The notes under the pieces are model-generated. The model made no database searches and had not been told where the DNA came from. It worked only from the letters and a program-made list of their open reading frames with translations. This document shows, in pieces, positions 43,749-51,624 of a stretch of 64,000 nucleotides of DNA; position 1 is the first letter of the stretch, and every line of letters begins with the position of its first letter. This stretch comes from G965213525 sp965213525 (GTDB lineage: Bacteria > Actinomycetota > Acidimicrobiia > Acidimicrobiales > Poriferisodalaceae), in contig OZ243889.1 of the NCBI GenBank assembly GCA_965213525.1, forward strand, positions 558,001 through 622,000, given 5' to 3'. The position numbers and the translations under genes were made by a program.

Positions 43749-44037
43749 GACATAGGAGCAGCGCCGCTGTCAGTCGCGCCTGAGGGCGGCGCCACTGCGG
43801 CACGGACGGTCACTGGACGCATCGGCATCGCATCGGCGCATGGCCGTCGAGCGCTCTGCGCCGGCCTGCCGCACCGACGGTGATCGGCTGTGCAGGACCA
43901 GGCGTCCTGAAGATCTACCTCCGGCATCGCCCGGGCACCTGACCACCTGCGGGGGCCATCCGACGGCGCGGCCGGCCCCTGCCGTTCGTCTCGGTGGACG
44001 GCGGATGCGCCCCCGCTTCGGACGATGCAGAGGTGGG

Positions 44038-44829
44038 TTAGCCTGCCGGCTCGCTGTCCCGTTCCCTGGGGAGAACTTCGAGTGGTGCTGGAGACAGGCC
44101 GTCATCCCCGCCAATCTCGGTCTCTTCGCCGCCGAAAATGCAGTTGGACTCGGGAAGGCGGTAGCTCAGCTCATCGATCGTCCACACTTCTCGACCGTCG
44201 ACAAGAACGCCGAACGTGCTCACGGTCACGGCATTGTTGGCTGAGCCCACATCGGCTTGGTACACCACGCTCGCTCGTTCGTTGACGCCCTCCTGCAACG
44301 CGCCGTCAACCGTTCGTTCGGCGGTCCCTGACATGACGGCACTTTGCAAGGCCACCATCGACTCGCGCCGTGCGACAACATAGAGGGCGTTCCACTCTTC
44401 GTCGCTCAGCGCTTGGGGTGCGCCCACATTAAGCCTTTCGGCCAGTTGATAACCGAGGTCGTACGTGGATCGCATCGAGGGCGAGACCGCAAGCTCAGCG
44501 TCCGTGCGAGCCAACACTGCGCGTTCCGCTGATCCATGGTATCCGCTGGGCAGCGCATCGCCGCCGGGCAGCTCAGAGGCCGGCAGACCGTAATCGGTGG
44601 GCTCGCTCGTCTCGACCTCTCCGCAGGCCGGTTGCTCCAAGGCCTTGACGAGCGCTGACCTCGCCTCTTGGGTAGCGAACGACGACACTCCGGGCGCGGC
44701 CTCGACAGCTGTGGTCGTCACCGCCCCGTCCGGGCCCGCCCCCACCGTTGCCACCTCCTGAGCGCCGGCGCACGACACAGCTGAGGCGCCTGCGGCCAGG
44801 ATCACCAAGCAACGGACAGTTCGTTTCAT
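44038..44829 (-). CDS. lipoprotein of unknown family, partner of the frameshifted metzincin
   Basis: A 263-residue exported protein: MKRTVRCLVILAAGASAVSC ends in a lipobox. Four or five segments are shared with the copy at 46.4 kb: EPTDYGLPASELPGGDALPS, GYHGSAERAVLARTDAEL, LGYQLAERL, LQEGVNERASVVYQADVGSA and LVDGREVWTID, then a low-complexity acidic tail. I recognise no domain. Its ATG overlaps the stop of the upstream protease gene (ATGA), so the two are translated together. A role as chaperone, inhibitor or substrate of the protease is plausible by analogy but is inference. Confidence 0.8.
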   Translation of the reverse strand: MKRTVRCLVILAAGASAVSCAGAQEVATVGAGPDGAVTTTAVEAAPGVSSFATQEARSALVKALEQPACGEVETSEPTDYGLPASELPGGDALPSGYHGSAERAVLARTDAELAVSPSMRSTYDLGYQLAERLNVGAPQALSDEEWNALYVVARRESMVALQSAVMSGTAERTVDGALQEGVNERASVVYQADVGSANNAVTVSTFGVLVDGREVWTIDELSYRLPESNCIFGGEETEIGGDDGLSPAPLEVLPRERDSEPAG

Positions 44830-45854
44830 GGCAGCTGGTCTCTCATCTGGTGGTTGAGCATCACACGGTCATAGTTGTGCAAGTGCGAGATCGTTCGCCG
44901 GGCGGTGGTGAAATCCTGTCCGCCTGCGCACATGATGGAGCGGTCAGTGAAGCGGTAGCGGGGCACGAACCCGGTCCCAAAATCGGTTGTCCGATCGCAG
45001 TGGGCCCAATATCGGCCCGCTGATCTCCCTGCGGTAGCTCGCGACGGGTGTCCCATCCCTAACGAGTGGCCCATTTCGTGCGAGACTACACTTTGCAGAT
45101 CCCGGCTTTTATGACACAAGTAGCCGTCAGGGCCGTTCTGTTCACGCCGTACGCACTGCTCCCATGCCCCACGGATTTTGGCCGTATGCCAGTGAGAGTA
45201 GACCGGCAGATAGATGTTGGATAGAGCAATTCGGGTGTCGGTGGCGCCGCTGTACTCGCAGACCTCGTTGCCTCCCGGACGGAGCTCGAGTGTGGTCCTG
45301 GCCACCGGGACGTTTCTGTTGGGCCACGCTGGTCCAATTCCATCACCCGGCGGCCAGTCGTTGGGCACATCCGGCGCGTCGAAATAGTGGACGGTCACAT
45401 TTCCGTCGGTGAATCCGCCGCCGTAGTTGTTGTCGACGACAGCCGTGTCGAAACCGTCGAGCCCTGCGTCGGTGCGCTGGGCTGCGGCGTTCCACATGTT
45501 GGTAGCGTCGTTAATGCGGTTGATAAAGCTGTAGCTACGCCCTTGGCGAACGACCCCGGGGGGGAAATTGCGAGTATGTCCGCGGAAATCTGCGTGGACA
45601 GCCGCAGTGCCATAAGAAATGCGGACGGGTACGTCCCACATCGGCCGTTCACCCTCTGCCAGGTGCAGTCACGATCTGCGATCGGTCCGAGGGTCGGAAC
45701 GTTCGCGCCGTTGTCGTGAGCTGCGCTTGGCGCAGCAAGCGCGAACGCAGCACCGAGGAGCGTCAGCGCAGCGAGGACCGCCAGCAGTCTCGAACTAGGT
45801 GCCGGGTGCCGGGTGCCGGGTGCCGGGTGCCGGGTGCCGGGTGCCGGGTGTCAT
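44826..45854 (-). pseudogene. metzincin-type secreted zinc protease, copy 1, frame broken twice
   Basis: From ATG 45641 the frame encodes 271 residues with the zinc site HEMGHSLGMGH and the Met-turn RSIMCAGG, closely like copy 2. The secretion signal lies upstream in a different frame (LLAVLAALTLLGAAFALAAP). The start ATG 45854 reads through seven ACCCGGC repeats and then meets TAG. With six repeats the frame would enter the signal peptide. One more indel near 45640 (before WDVPVRIS) separates signal and protease. So the current form cannot make a secreted protease. The stop overlaps the lipoprotein start (ATGA). It may be a pseudogene or an off state. Confidence 0.8.
45801..45849. repeat. 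heptanucleotide repeat, seven copies of GCCGGGT (ACCCGGC on coding strand)
   Basis: Seven perfect copies lie immediately after the ATG 45854 of protease copy 1, in the part coding the residues before the signal peptide. Copy number decides the frame (7 is not divisible by 3). The same unit occurs in five full copies at the same place in protease copy 2. Confidence 0.95.
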
Positions 45855-45950
45855 GGGTCACATGCGGAGCGTCGCCCGGATGGCGGCGCTTGTCAAGGGC
45901 CGGCTGCGCCGCCGTGTGCCCTCGGTCACCGGGTGGGCCAGACTGGGGCG

Positions 45951-46406
45951 ATGGAGATGCACTTCGCCAGCGTGTGGGAAGCCGTCGCCGACACCATCGG
46001 TGACCGACCCGCGGTCATCCAAGGTGACCGGACGGTGACCTTCACCGACTACGACGAGCGGGCGGCCCGCCTGGGCGCTGCCCTGTCGGCCGCCGGGCTG
46101 GAGCCCGACGCCAAGGTGGCGATGTTCGCCTACAACTGCCCCGAGTACCTCGAGACCAACTTCGCCGCGCTGAAGCAGCGGATGGTGCCGGTCAACGTCA
46201 ACTACCGGTACCTCGACGACGAGCTGCACTACCTGCTCGACAACGCCGACGCCGAGGCCGTCGTCTTCCACACCAGCCTGTCGGATCGCATCGCCCGGGT
46301 GCGCGACCGCCTTGCGAAGCTGCGCCTGCTCGTCGAGATCGACGACGGCCCGGCCGCCGACGGCACCGACCACGTCGAAGGTGCCGTCGCCTACTCGGCC
46401 ACCTAG
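45951..46406 (+). pseudogene. 5' fragment of an acyl-CoA synthetase gene
   Basis: The 151 residues are almost the same as the start of the full acyl-CoA synthetase at 48307 (only one residue differs up to EGAVAY). After GAVAY the copies part: this one ends SAT and a stop at 46406. The AMP-binding motif and everything C-terminal are missing, so it is inactive as an enzyme. At nucleotide level only about five differences occur in roughly 440 bases, far fewer than between the neighbouring protease copies. It marks the right end of the first copy of the duplicated segment. Confidence 0.9.
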
Positions 46407-46443
46407 GCGCCGCGCCTACTCCCTCGGCCGCCGTCGCTGCGTC

Positions 46444-47205
46444 CTAGCCAACCCGCTCGGTCGGAGCGGTCGGCGGGTCCTCATCCCCGTCGAGTGCGTC
46501 TTCCTCTTCCCCGACCGAGCAGGCGCCCGAGTGCAGCGGGTAGGTCGTCGTGTCGACAGTCCACACCTCGCGACCGTCGACCATCACGCCGACCGCCGAC
46601 ATCGAGACGGCGCCATCAGCGGCGCCGACGTCGGCGCGGTAGGTCAGCCGTGCCCGCTCGTTGACTCCGTCGAGAAGAGGGCCATTCGTGGTGACCTCCG
46701 CATTGCCGGCAACGATCGCATTGCGCAATTCCAAGATAGAGGACCGAACGGATGCGGAGTACAACGCCTGAGACTCTTCGTCGCTGACCGGCCTGGCATC
46801 CTGGTCCTGCAATGACCCTGCGAGCTCGTACCCAAGGTTTAGCGTTGACCGTCCTGACGATCCTGTCGACAACTCGCTCTGGAGCCGCGCCGCCACGGCA
46901 GACTCCGCCGACGCATGGTATCCATCCGGCAACCGCCCTGCGGGAAGCACCGAACCGGGCAGGCCGTAGTCGATAGGCTCCTCAGTCACCTCGTCCCCGC
47001 AAGGCGCTTGCTCCAGAGCCTCGACCATAGCGCTGTGTAGTCTCGTCATCTCCTCAACTTCTCCTGGCGTCTCGATCGCACGAGAGGACGCAACTGCTGC
47101 TGAAGTCGATCTGTCGCCGGCTTCGACCTGCGTTGCCACATCGCACGCCGCCGTCGCGAGAATAGCAGTGACGACGACAACCGAGCGTGAAGGACGGGAT
47201 CTCAT
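46444..47205 (-). CDS. lipoprotein of unknown family, partner of metzincin copy 2
   Basis: A 253-residue exported protein with leader RSVVVVTAILATAAC (lipobox ATAAC). It is homologous to the protein at 44.0 kb along its whole length: EPIDYGLPGSVLPAGRLPD, GYHASAESAVAARLQSEL, LLDGVNERARLTYRADVG, VMVDGREVWTVDTTTYPL, then an acidic Asp/Glu tail (VGEEEDALDGDEDPP). Two cysteines (APCGDE and SGACSVG) are kept in both copies. No known domain is seen. Its ATG overlaps the protease stop by 4 bases, so dosage is tied to the protease. A role in folding, inhibiting or anchoring the protease would fit the arrangement; this is inference. Confidence 0.8.
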   Translation of the reverse strand: MRSRPSRSVVVVTAILATAACDVATQVEAGDRSTSAAVASSRAIETPGEVEEMTRLHSAMVEALEQAPCGDEVTEEPIDYGLPGSVLPAGRLPDGYHASAESAVAARLQSELSTGSSGRSTLNLGYELAGSLQDQDARPVSDEESQALYSASVRSSILELRNAIVAGNAEVTTNGPLLDGVNERARLTYRADVGAADGAVSMSAVGVMVDGREVWTVDTTTYPLHSGACSVGEEEDALDGDEDPPTAPTERVG

Positions 47206-48209
47206 GGCAGCTGCTCCCTCATCTGATGGTTCAGCATCTGGCGGTCGTAGTCGTGGAGGTGCGAGATAGTCCGCCGGGCGGTGGAAAAATCTTGTCCCCC
47301 CGCACACATGATCGATCGGTCCGTGAACCGTGCGCGCGGGACGAAGCCCTGCCCAAAATCCGTCGTCCGGTCGCAGTGAGCCCAGAATCTTCCGTCGTTC
47401 TGACCATTCGTTGCCTCGTCAGGATGCACCATTCCTAGGCCGTGCCCCATTTCATGCATAACTACACTCTGAAAATCGCGATCTTTCCTGCACAGATAGC
47501 CGTCGGGTCCGTTGTCTTCTCGACGCCGGCAGCCTTCCCACAACGGGCGCTCCTCTGCGGTGTGCCAGTGACTATACACTGGCATATAGATGTTGATTCG
47601 CATTAGTTGCGTATCTGTACCGCCTTCTGTTTCACATTCCTCATCACCCCCCGGCCTGAGATCGCGCGTTCTAAAGGTCGTGGGTCTGTTGTTGTTTGGT
47701 CTGTTGTTGCCAATGCCGTCGCCCGGCTGGTTGTCATTGGGCACGGCCGGCGCATCGAAGTGGTGGACCGTGATCGTGTTGTTGGTCCAACCGCCGCTAT
47801 AGTTGTTTTCGATGACTCCCATGTCGAAGCCGTCGGCCCCGGCGTCGGTAGACTGCACGGCTGCATTCCAGGAGTTCGTAGCGGCGTGGATCCGGTTGAT
47901 GAAGCTGTAAACACGACCCTGACGAACAACACCGGCCGGGAAGTCGCGAGTATGACCGTTAAACTCGCCGTGGACCCTTCCCGTGCCATCGGAGATTCGA
48001 ACGCCGACCAGACCTGGCCAGCTGCCATTGGCACGCTGCCATGTGCAGTCGGTATCAGCGAGCGACCCGATGGTCGGCACAGTGGCGCCGTTGTTGTGCG
48101 CTGCGCCGGGTGCCACAAGGGCCAAGGCCGCCCCCAATAGGAGGAGACCAACTACGGCGAGGTGCCGGGTGCCGGGTGCCGGGTGCCGGGTGCCGGGTGC
48201 CGGTTTCAT
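47202..48209 (-). CDS. secreted metzincin-type zinc metalloprotease, copy 2
   Basis: A 335-residue predicted exported protease. Residues 1-18 are coded by the ACCCGGC repeat (PAPGTRHPAPGTRHL), followed by a hydrophobic signal VVGLLLLGAALALVAPGAA. The zinc site is HEMGHGLGMVH with His252, Glu253, His256 and His262, and a Met-turn RSIMCAGG (Met301), which together define metzincins (HEXXHXXGXXH plus Met). The region between signal and zinc site (CTWQRANG, VVRQGRVYSFINRIHAATNSWNAA) resembles no family I can name. Cysteine pairs suggest disulfides. The 47-kb copy is intact, unlike copy 1. Target is unknown. Confidence 0.85.
   Translation of the reverse strand: MKPAPGTRHPAPGTRHLAVVGLLLLGAALALVAPGAAHNNGATVPTIGSLADTDCTWQRANGSWPGLVGVRISDGTGRVHGEFNGHTRDFPAGVVRQGRVYSFINRIHAATNSWNAAVQSTDAGADGFDMGVIENNYSGGWTNNTITVHHFDAPAVPNDNQPGDGIGNNRPNNNRPTTFRTRDLRPGGDEECETEGGTDTQLMRINIYMPVYSHWHTAEERPLWEGCRRREDNGPDGYLCRKDRDFQSVVMHEMGHGLGMVHPDEATNGQNDGRFWAHCDRTTDFGQGFVPRARFTDRSIMCAGGQDFSTARRTISHLHDYDRQMLNHQMREQLP
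48164..48198. repeat. heptanucleotide repeat, five copies of GCCGGGT plus a partial sixth
   Basis: Five perfect copies and a degenerate sixth (GCCGGTT, to 48205) lie just downstream of ATG 48209 of protease copy 2, coding PGTRHPA. With this number the ATG, signal peptide and protease are all in one frame. Gain or loss of one unit would cause a frameshift at the N-terminus. Confidence 0.93.
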
Positions 48210-48306
48210 GGGTCACACGTAGAGCATCACCCGGATCGTGCGGCCTGTCAAGGGCCGGCTGCGCTGTCGTGTGGCGGTCGTCACGGTGGGGGGCCAGACT
48301 GGGGCG

Positions 48307-49953
48307 ATGGAGATGCACTTCGCCAGCGTGTGGGAAGCCGTCGCCGACACCATCGGTGACCGACCCGCGGTCATCCAAGGTGACCGGACGGTGACCTTCA
48401 CCGACTACGACGAGCGGGCGGCCCGCCTGGGCGCTGCCCTGTCGGCCGCCGGGCTGGAGCCCGACGCCAAGGTGGCGATGTTCGCCTACAACTGCCCCGA
48501 GTACCTCGAGACCAACTTCGCTGCGCTGAAGCAGCGGATGGTGCCGGTCAACGTCAACTACCGGTACCTCGACGACGAGCTGCACTACCTGCTGGACAAC
48601 GCCGACGCCGAGGCCGTCGTCTTCCACACCAGCCTGTCGGATCGCATCGCCCGGGTGCGCGACCGCCTTGCGAAGCTGCGCCTGCTCGTCGAGATCGACG
48701 ACGGCGCGGCCGCCGACGGCACCGACCACGTCGAGGGCGCCGTCGCCTACGACGAGCTGCTCGCCGCCCACGACCCCGCCCCCCGCGTCACCCGCCAAAC
48801 GAGCGACATCTACATGCTCTACACCGGCGGCACCACCGGCATGCCCAAGGGCGTCATGTACGAGACGGGCCCGTTCACCAACTTCTTCCTCCAGGGCGCG
48901 GCGCCGATCCTCGGCCTGCCGCCGCTGTCGGGCCCAGATGACGTGCCGCCGCTCGTCGCCGAGCTGGCCGAGACCGACCGGCTGATGCGGGCCATGCCCG
49001 CCTGCCCGCTGATGCACGGCACCGGCATCTGGGTGGGGGCGATGTCACCGCACCTGCTCGGCGGTACCAGCGTCCTGCTGGAGTCCCGCACGCTGGACCC
49101 CGTCGCGCTGTGGGCCGACGTCGAGCGTCACCGGGTGAGCTCGCTCGTCATCGTCGGCGACGCCTTCGCCCGCCCGCTGCTGCGGGCCCTGCGCGACCGC
49201 GTCGAGGCCGGCCACGAAGGCGGCGGCTACGACCTTTCCTCGCTGCAGATGATCGTCAGCACCGGGGCGATGTTCTCCCCCGACGCCAAGCAGGGCCTCA
49301 TGGAGCTGCTGCCCACCACGGCGATGCTCGACATCCTCGGCGCCAGCGAGGGTTCGATGGGCCAGAGCGTCTCGGCGGCCGGCCAGGTCAACGAGGCGGC
49401 CACGTTCGGGGTCACCGAGACCACCCGGGTCTATGACGACGACGGCACCCAGGTCGAGCCCGGGTCGGGGCAGGTCGGGCGGGTGGCCACCTCGCTGAAC
49501 GTGCCGCTCGGCTACTACAAGGACCCCGAGAAGTCCGACCGCACCTTCAGGGTCATCGACGGGGTTCGCTGGTCGTTCCCCGGTGACATGGCCACCGTCG
49601 GCGCCGACGGCACCATCCACCTGCTCGGCCGGGGCAGCAACTGCATCAACACCGGCGGCGAGAAGGTGTACCCCGAGGAGGTCGAGGAGGCGATCAAGGC
49701 GACCGCAGGCGTGCGCGACTGCCTCGTCTTCGGCGTCGACGACGAGCGCTTCGGCAGCCGGGTCGTCGGCGTGGCGTCGGCCGAACCAGGGAGCTCCATC
49801 GACGCCGACGAGGTGCTGGCCGCGACCCGTCAGCGCCTCTCGGGCTACAAGGTGCCCAAGCAGCTCACCATCGTCGAGCACGTGCCCCGGGCGCCCAACG
49901 GCAAGGCCGACTACGGCTCGGCGCGCGAGCTGGCGGCCGCTGTCGGGACGTGA
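48307..49953 (+). CDS. acyl-CoA synthetase (AMP-dependent ligase, FadD-like)
   Basis: A complete 548-residue acyl/aryl-CoA ligase: DIYMLYTGGTTGMPKGVMY is the nucleotide-binding signature, GASEGSMGQSVS the adenine-binding region, FPGDMATVGADGTIHLLGR the hinge area and GKADYGSAREL holds the catalytic lysine near the C-terminus. The substrate is probably a fatty acid or sterol-derived acid. Its start lies 97 bases from the divergent protease. The first 150 codons are duplicated at 45951. Its TGA overlaps the next gene (GTGA). Confidence 0.93.
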   Translation: MEMHFASVWEAVADTIGDRPAVIQGDRTVTFTDYDERAARLGAALSAAGLEPDAKVAMFAYNCPEYLETNFAALKQRMVPVNVNYRYLDDELHYLLDNADAEAVVFHTSLSDRIARVRDRLAKLRLLVEIDDGAAADGTDHVEGAVAYDELLAAHDPAPRVTRQTSDIYMLYTGGTTGMPKGVMYETGPFTNFFLQGAAPILGLPPLSGPDDVPPLVAELAETDRLMRAMPACPLMHGTGIWVGAMSPHLLGGTSVLLESRTLDPVALWADVERHRVSSLVIVGDAFARPLLRALRDRVEAGHEGGGYDLSSLQMIVSTGAMFSPDAKQGLMELLPTTAMLDILGASEGSMGQSVSAAGQVNEAATFGVTETTRVYDDDGTQVEPGSGQVGRVATSLNVPLGYYKDPEKSDRTFRVIDGVRWSFPGDMATVGADGTIHLLGRGSNCINTGGEKVYPEEVEEAIKATAGVRDCLVFGVDDERFGSRVVGVASAEPGSSIDADEVLAATRQRLSGYKVPKQLTIVEHVPRAPNGKADYGSARELAAAVGT

Positions 49954-50624
49954 GCGGCCCGCCGCCGGCCCCCTCGGGGTACCTCGCCCCACCGCGCGGC
50001 CCGGGCCGGCCCGGTGTGGTGGTGCTGCACTCGTGGTGGGGCCTCGACGACCACGTCCGTGACGCGTGCGAGCGGCTCGCCGACGACGGCTACCTGGCGC
50101 TCGCCCCCGATCTGCTCGACGGCGCCACGCCCACCGACGTCGTCGAGGCCGAGGCGGTGCTGGCGAGACGTTCGCCCGACGAGATGGCCCGCACCGTCAT
50201 GGTCGCCATCGACGTGGTCCGCCAGCGCTCGGGGCGTGACGGGCCCGTCGGCATCGTCGGGTACGCCATGGGCGGGTCGCTCGCCCTGTGGGCCGCGGCC
50301 CGGCGGCCAGCGGCGGTGGCGGTCGCAGTGGCCTACTACGCCGGACAGGCCATCGACTTCGACGAGCTCACCGCCGAGGTCGTCCTGCACTTCGCCGAGC
50401 ACGACGACGTGGTGGGCGACGAGCGGGTGACCACCGAGTCGTTCCTGCGCCTCGGCGGGGTCGAGCCCCAGGTGACGGTGCACCCGGGCACCCATCACGG
50501 GTTCGCCGAGGCTGGTCACCCCACCCACGATCCGGCGGCGAGCGAGGCGGCGTGGGCGGTCACCAGCGCCGCGCTGGGCCGGGTGCTGCGCCCCGACCTC
50601 GCCGGGCGGCCGGGGCCGAGCTAA
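49950..50624 (+). CDS. dienelactone hydrolase family protein lacking the usual nucleophile
   Basis: The 224-residue alpha/beta-hydrolase has GVVVLHSWWGLDDHVRDACERLADDGYLALAPDLL, the DLH N-terminal pattern. The nucleophile elbow that should be GXCXGG reads VGYAMGG: alanine replaces cysteine (or serine). The Asp in HFAEHDDVV and His in THHGFAE are kept. It may be catalytically dead or use another chemistry. It starts at GTG 49950, overlapping the acyl-CoA synthetase by 4 bases, so the two are co-translated and may share a substrate. Confidence 0.88.
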   Translation: MSGPPPAPSGYLAPPRGPGRPGVVVLHSWWGLDDHVRDACERLADDGYLALAPDLLDGATPTDVVEAEAVLARRSPDEMARTVMVAIDVVRQRSGRDGPVGIVGYAMGGSLALWAAARRPAAVAVAVAYYAGQAIDFDELTAEVVLHFAEHDDVVGDERVTTESFLRLGGVEPQVTVHPGTHHGFAEAGHPTHDPAASEAAWAVTSAALGRVLRPDLAGRPGPS

Positions 50625-50682
50625 CCCCCCGGGTCGCCCTGGGCCTGCCGGTGGAGTCAGCGGGCGCGGCGCTACCTTCGCC

Positions 50683-51624
50683 GTGGTGGCCGTCGTGGTG
50701 CTCGCCCTGCTGTGCGTCCTGGCCGGGGCGGGCTGCACCGGTGACGCCGAAGAGGCCGACGACACCGACCCCTGCGTCGCCATCGCCGCCGCCGTCGACG
50801 CCGGCGCCCTCGACGACGGGCTCGTCGACCCCTTTGGTGGCGCGCCCGCGCTGGCCGACGCCCTCGATCGTGCGGCGGCGGCCGCTCGAGACGCAGGGGC
50901 GGCCGCCGCCCGAGACGCAGGGGCGAGCGCCTCGTCGTCGACCTCGTCGGCCTGGGACGAGCTGGCCGGTGCGCTCGACGGCGCCGACGCCGAGCTGGCC
51001 GACGCAGGGTACGACCTGGTGGCGGTGGCCTCGACACCCGCCGAGCAGACGCCGGCGACGACTGCCCTCGGCGGCGATCAGGTGACCTCGCTGCGCCAGG
51101 CGCTGGCCGCTGACGCCCGTAGCCGTTGCGGCCTGGACGTGGCCGAGCCGACGACGGCCCTCGGTCCGCTCGTCGTCGACCCGGTGGTCGCCCCGCCAGG
51201 TCCTGACCCTCGAACCGCTGAGCCGCTCAGCCTCGACGCCGGGTCACTCGCCGCCCTCATCGCTCGTACCTATGCGCCCGACGAGCTGCGGGAGCTGCTG
51301 AGGGCGGCGTCGGTGCGCTCGGTGTCGGAACTGGCCGGCGCGGCCTTGGCGGGCGCGCCGGGCACCGAGGGTGTCGCCGACGACCTCCGCCGCCGGCGGG
51401 GGGCAGCCGAGCTCGGCGACGACGAGGCGCTCGACGGGTGGGCCGACGGATGCGACGCCGGCGACGGCGGTTCCTGTGACGTGCTGGCCGCCTTGGCACC
51501 CGAGGGCTCGGAGTACGCCAGGGTGGCGGCCACCTGCGGCGGACGACGCCAGCCCACGGGTCAGCTGTGCGGGACGCCGCCGCCGCGCAACGACGACGAC
51601 GTCTCGGGGTTCTTGGAGCCGTGA
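50683..51624 (+). CDS. lipoprotein of unknown function
   Basis: A 313-residue Ala/Asp-rich protein. The N-terminus VAVVVLALLCVLAGAGCTGD carries a hydrophobic leader and lipobox GAGC. Two short repeats (AAAARDAGAAAARDAGAS) precede a low-complexity region; the C-terminal third has cysteine-rich loops (WADGCDAGDGGSCDVL, CGGRRQPTGQLCGTPPP), a pattern seen in unannotated actinobacterial exported proteins. No domain is recognised. Its stop overlaps the start of the M23 peptidase gene (GTGA). Confidence 0.7.
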   Translation: MVAVVVLALLCVLAGAGCTGDAEEADDTDPCVAIAAAVDAGALDDGLVDPFGGAPALADALDRAAAAARDAGAAAARDAGASASSSTSSAWDELAGALDGADAELADAGYDLVAVASTPAEQTPATTALGGDQVTSLRQALAADARSRCGLDVAEPTTALGPLVVDPVVAPPGPDPRTAEPLSLDAGSLAALIARTYAPDELRELLRAASVRSVSELAGAALAGAPGTEGVADDLRRRRGAAELGDDEALDGWADGCDAGDGGSCDVLAALAPEGSEYARVAATCGGRRQPTGQLCGTPPPRNDDDVSGFLEP

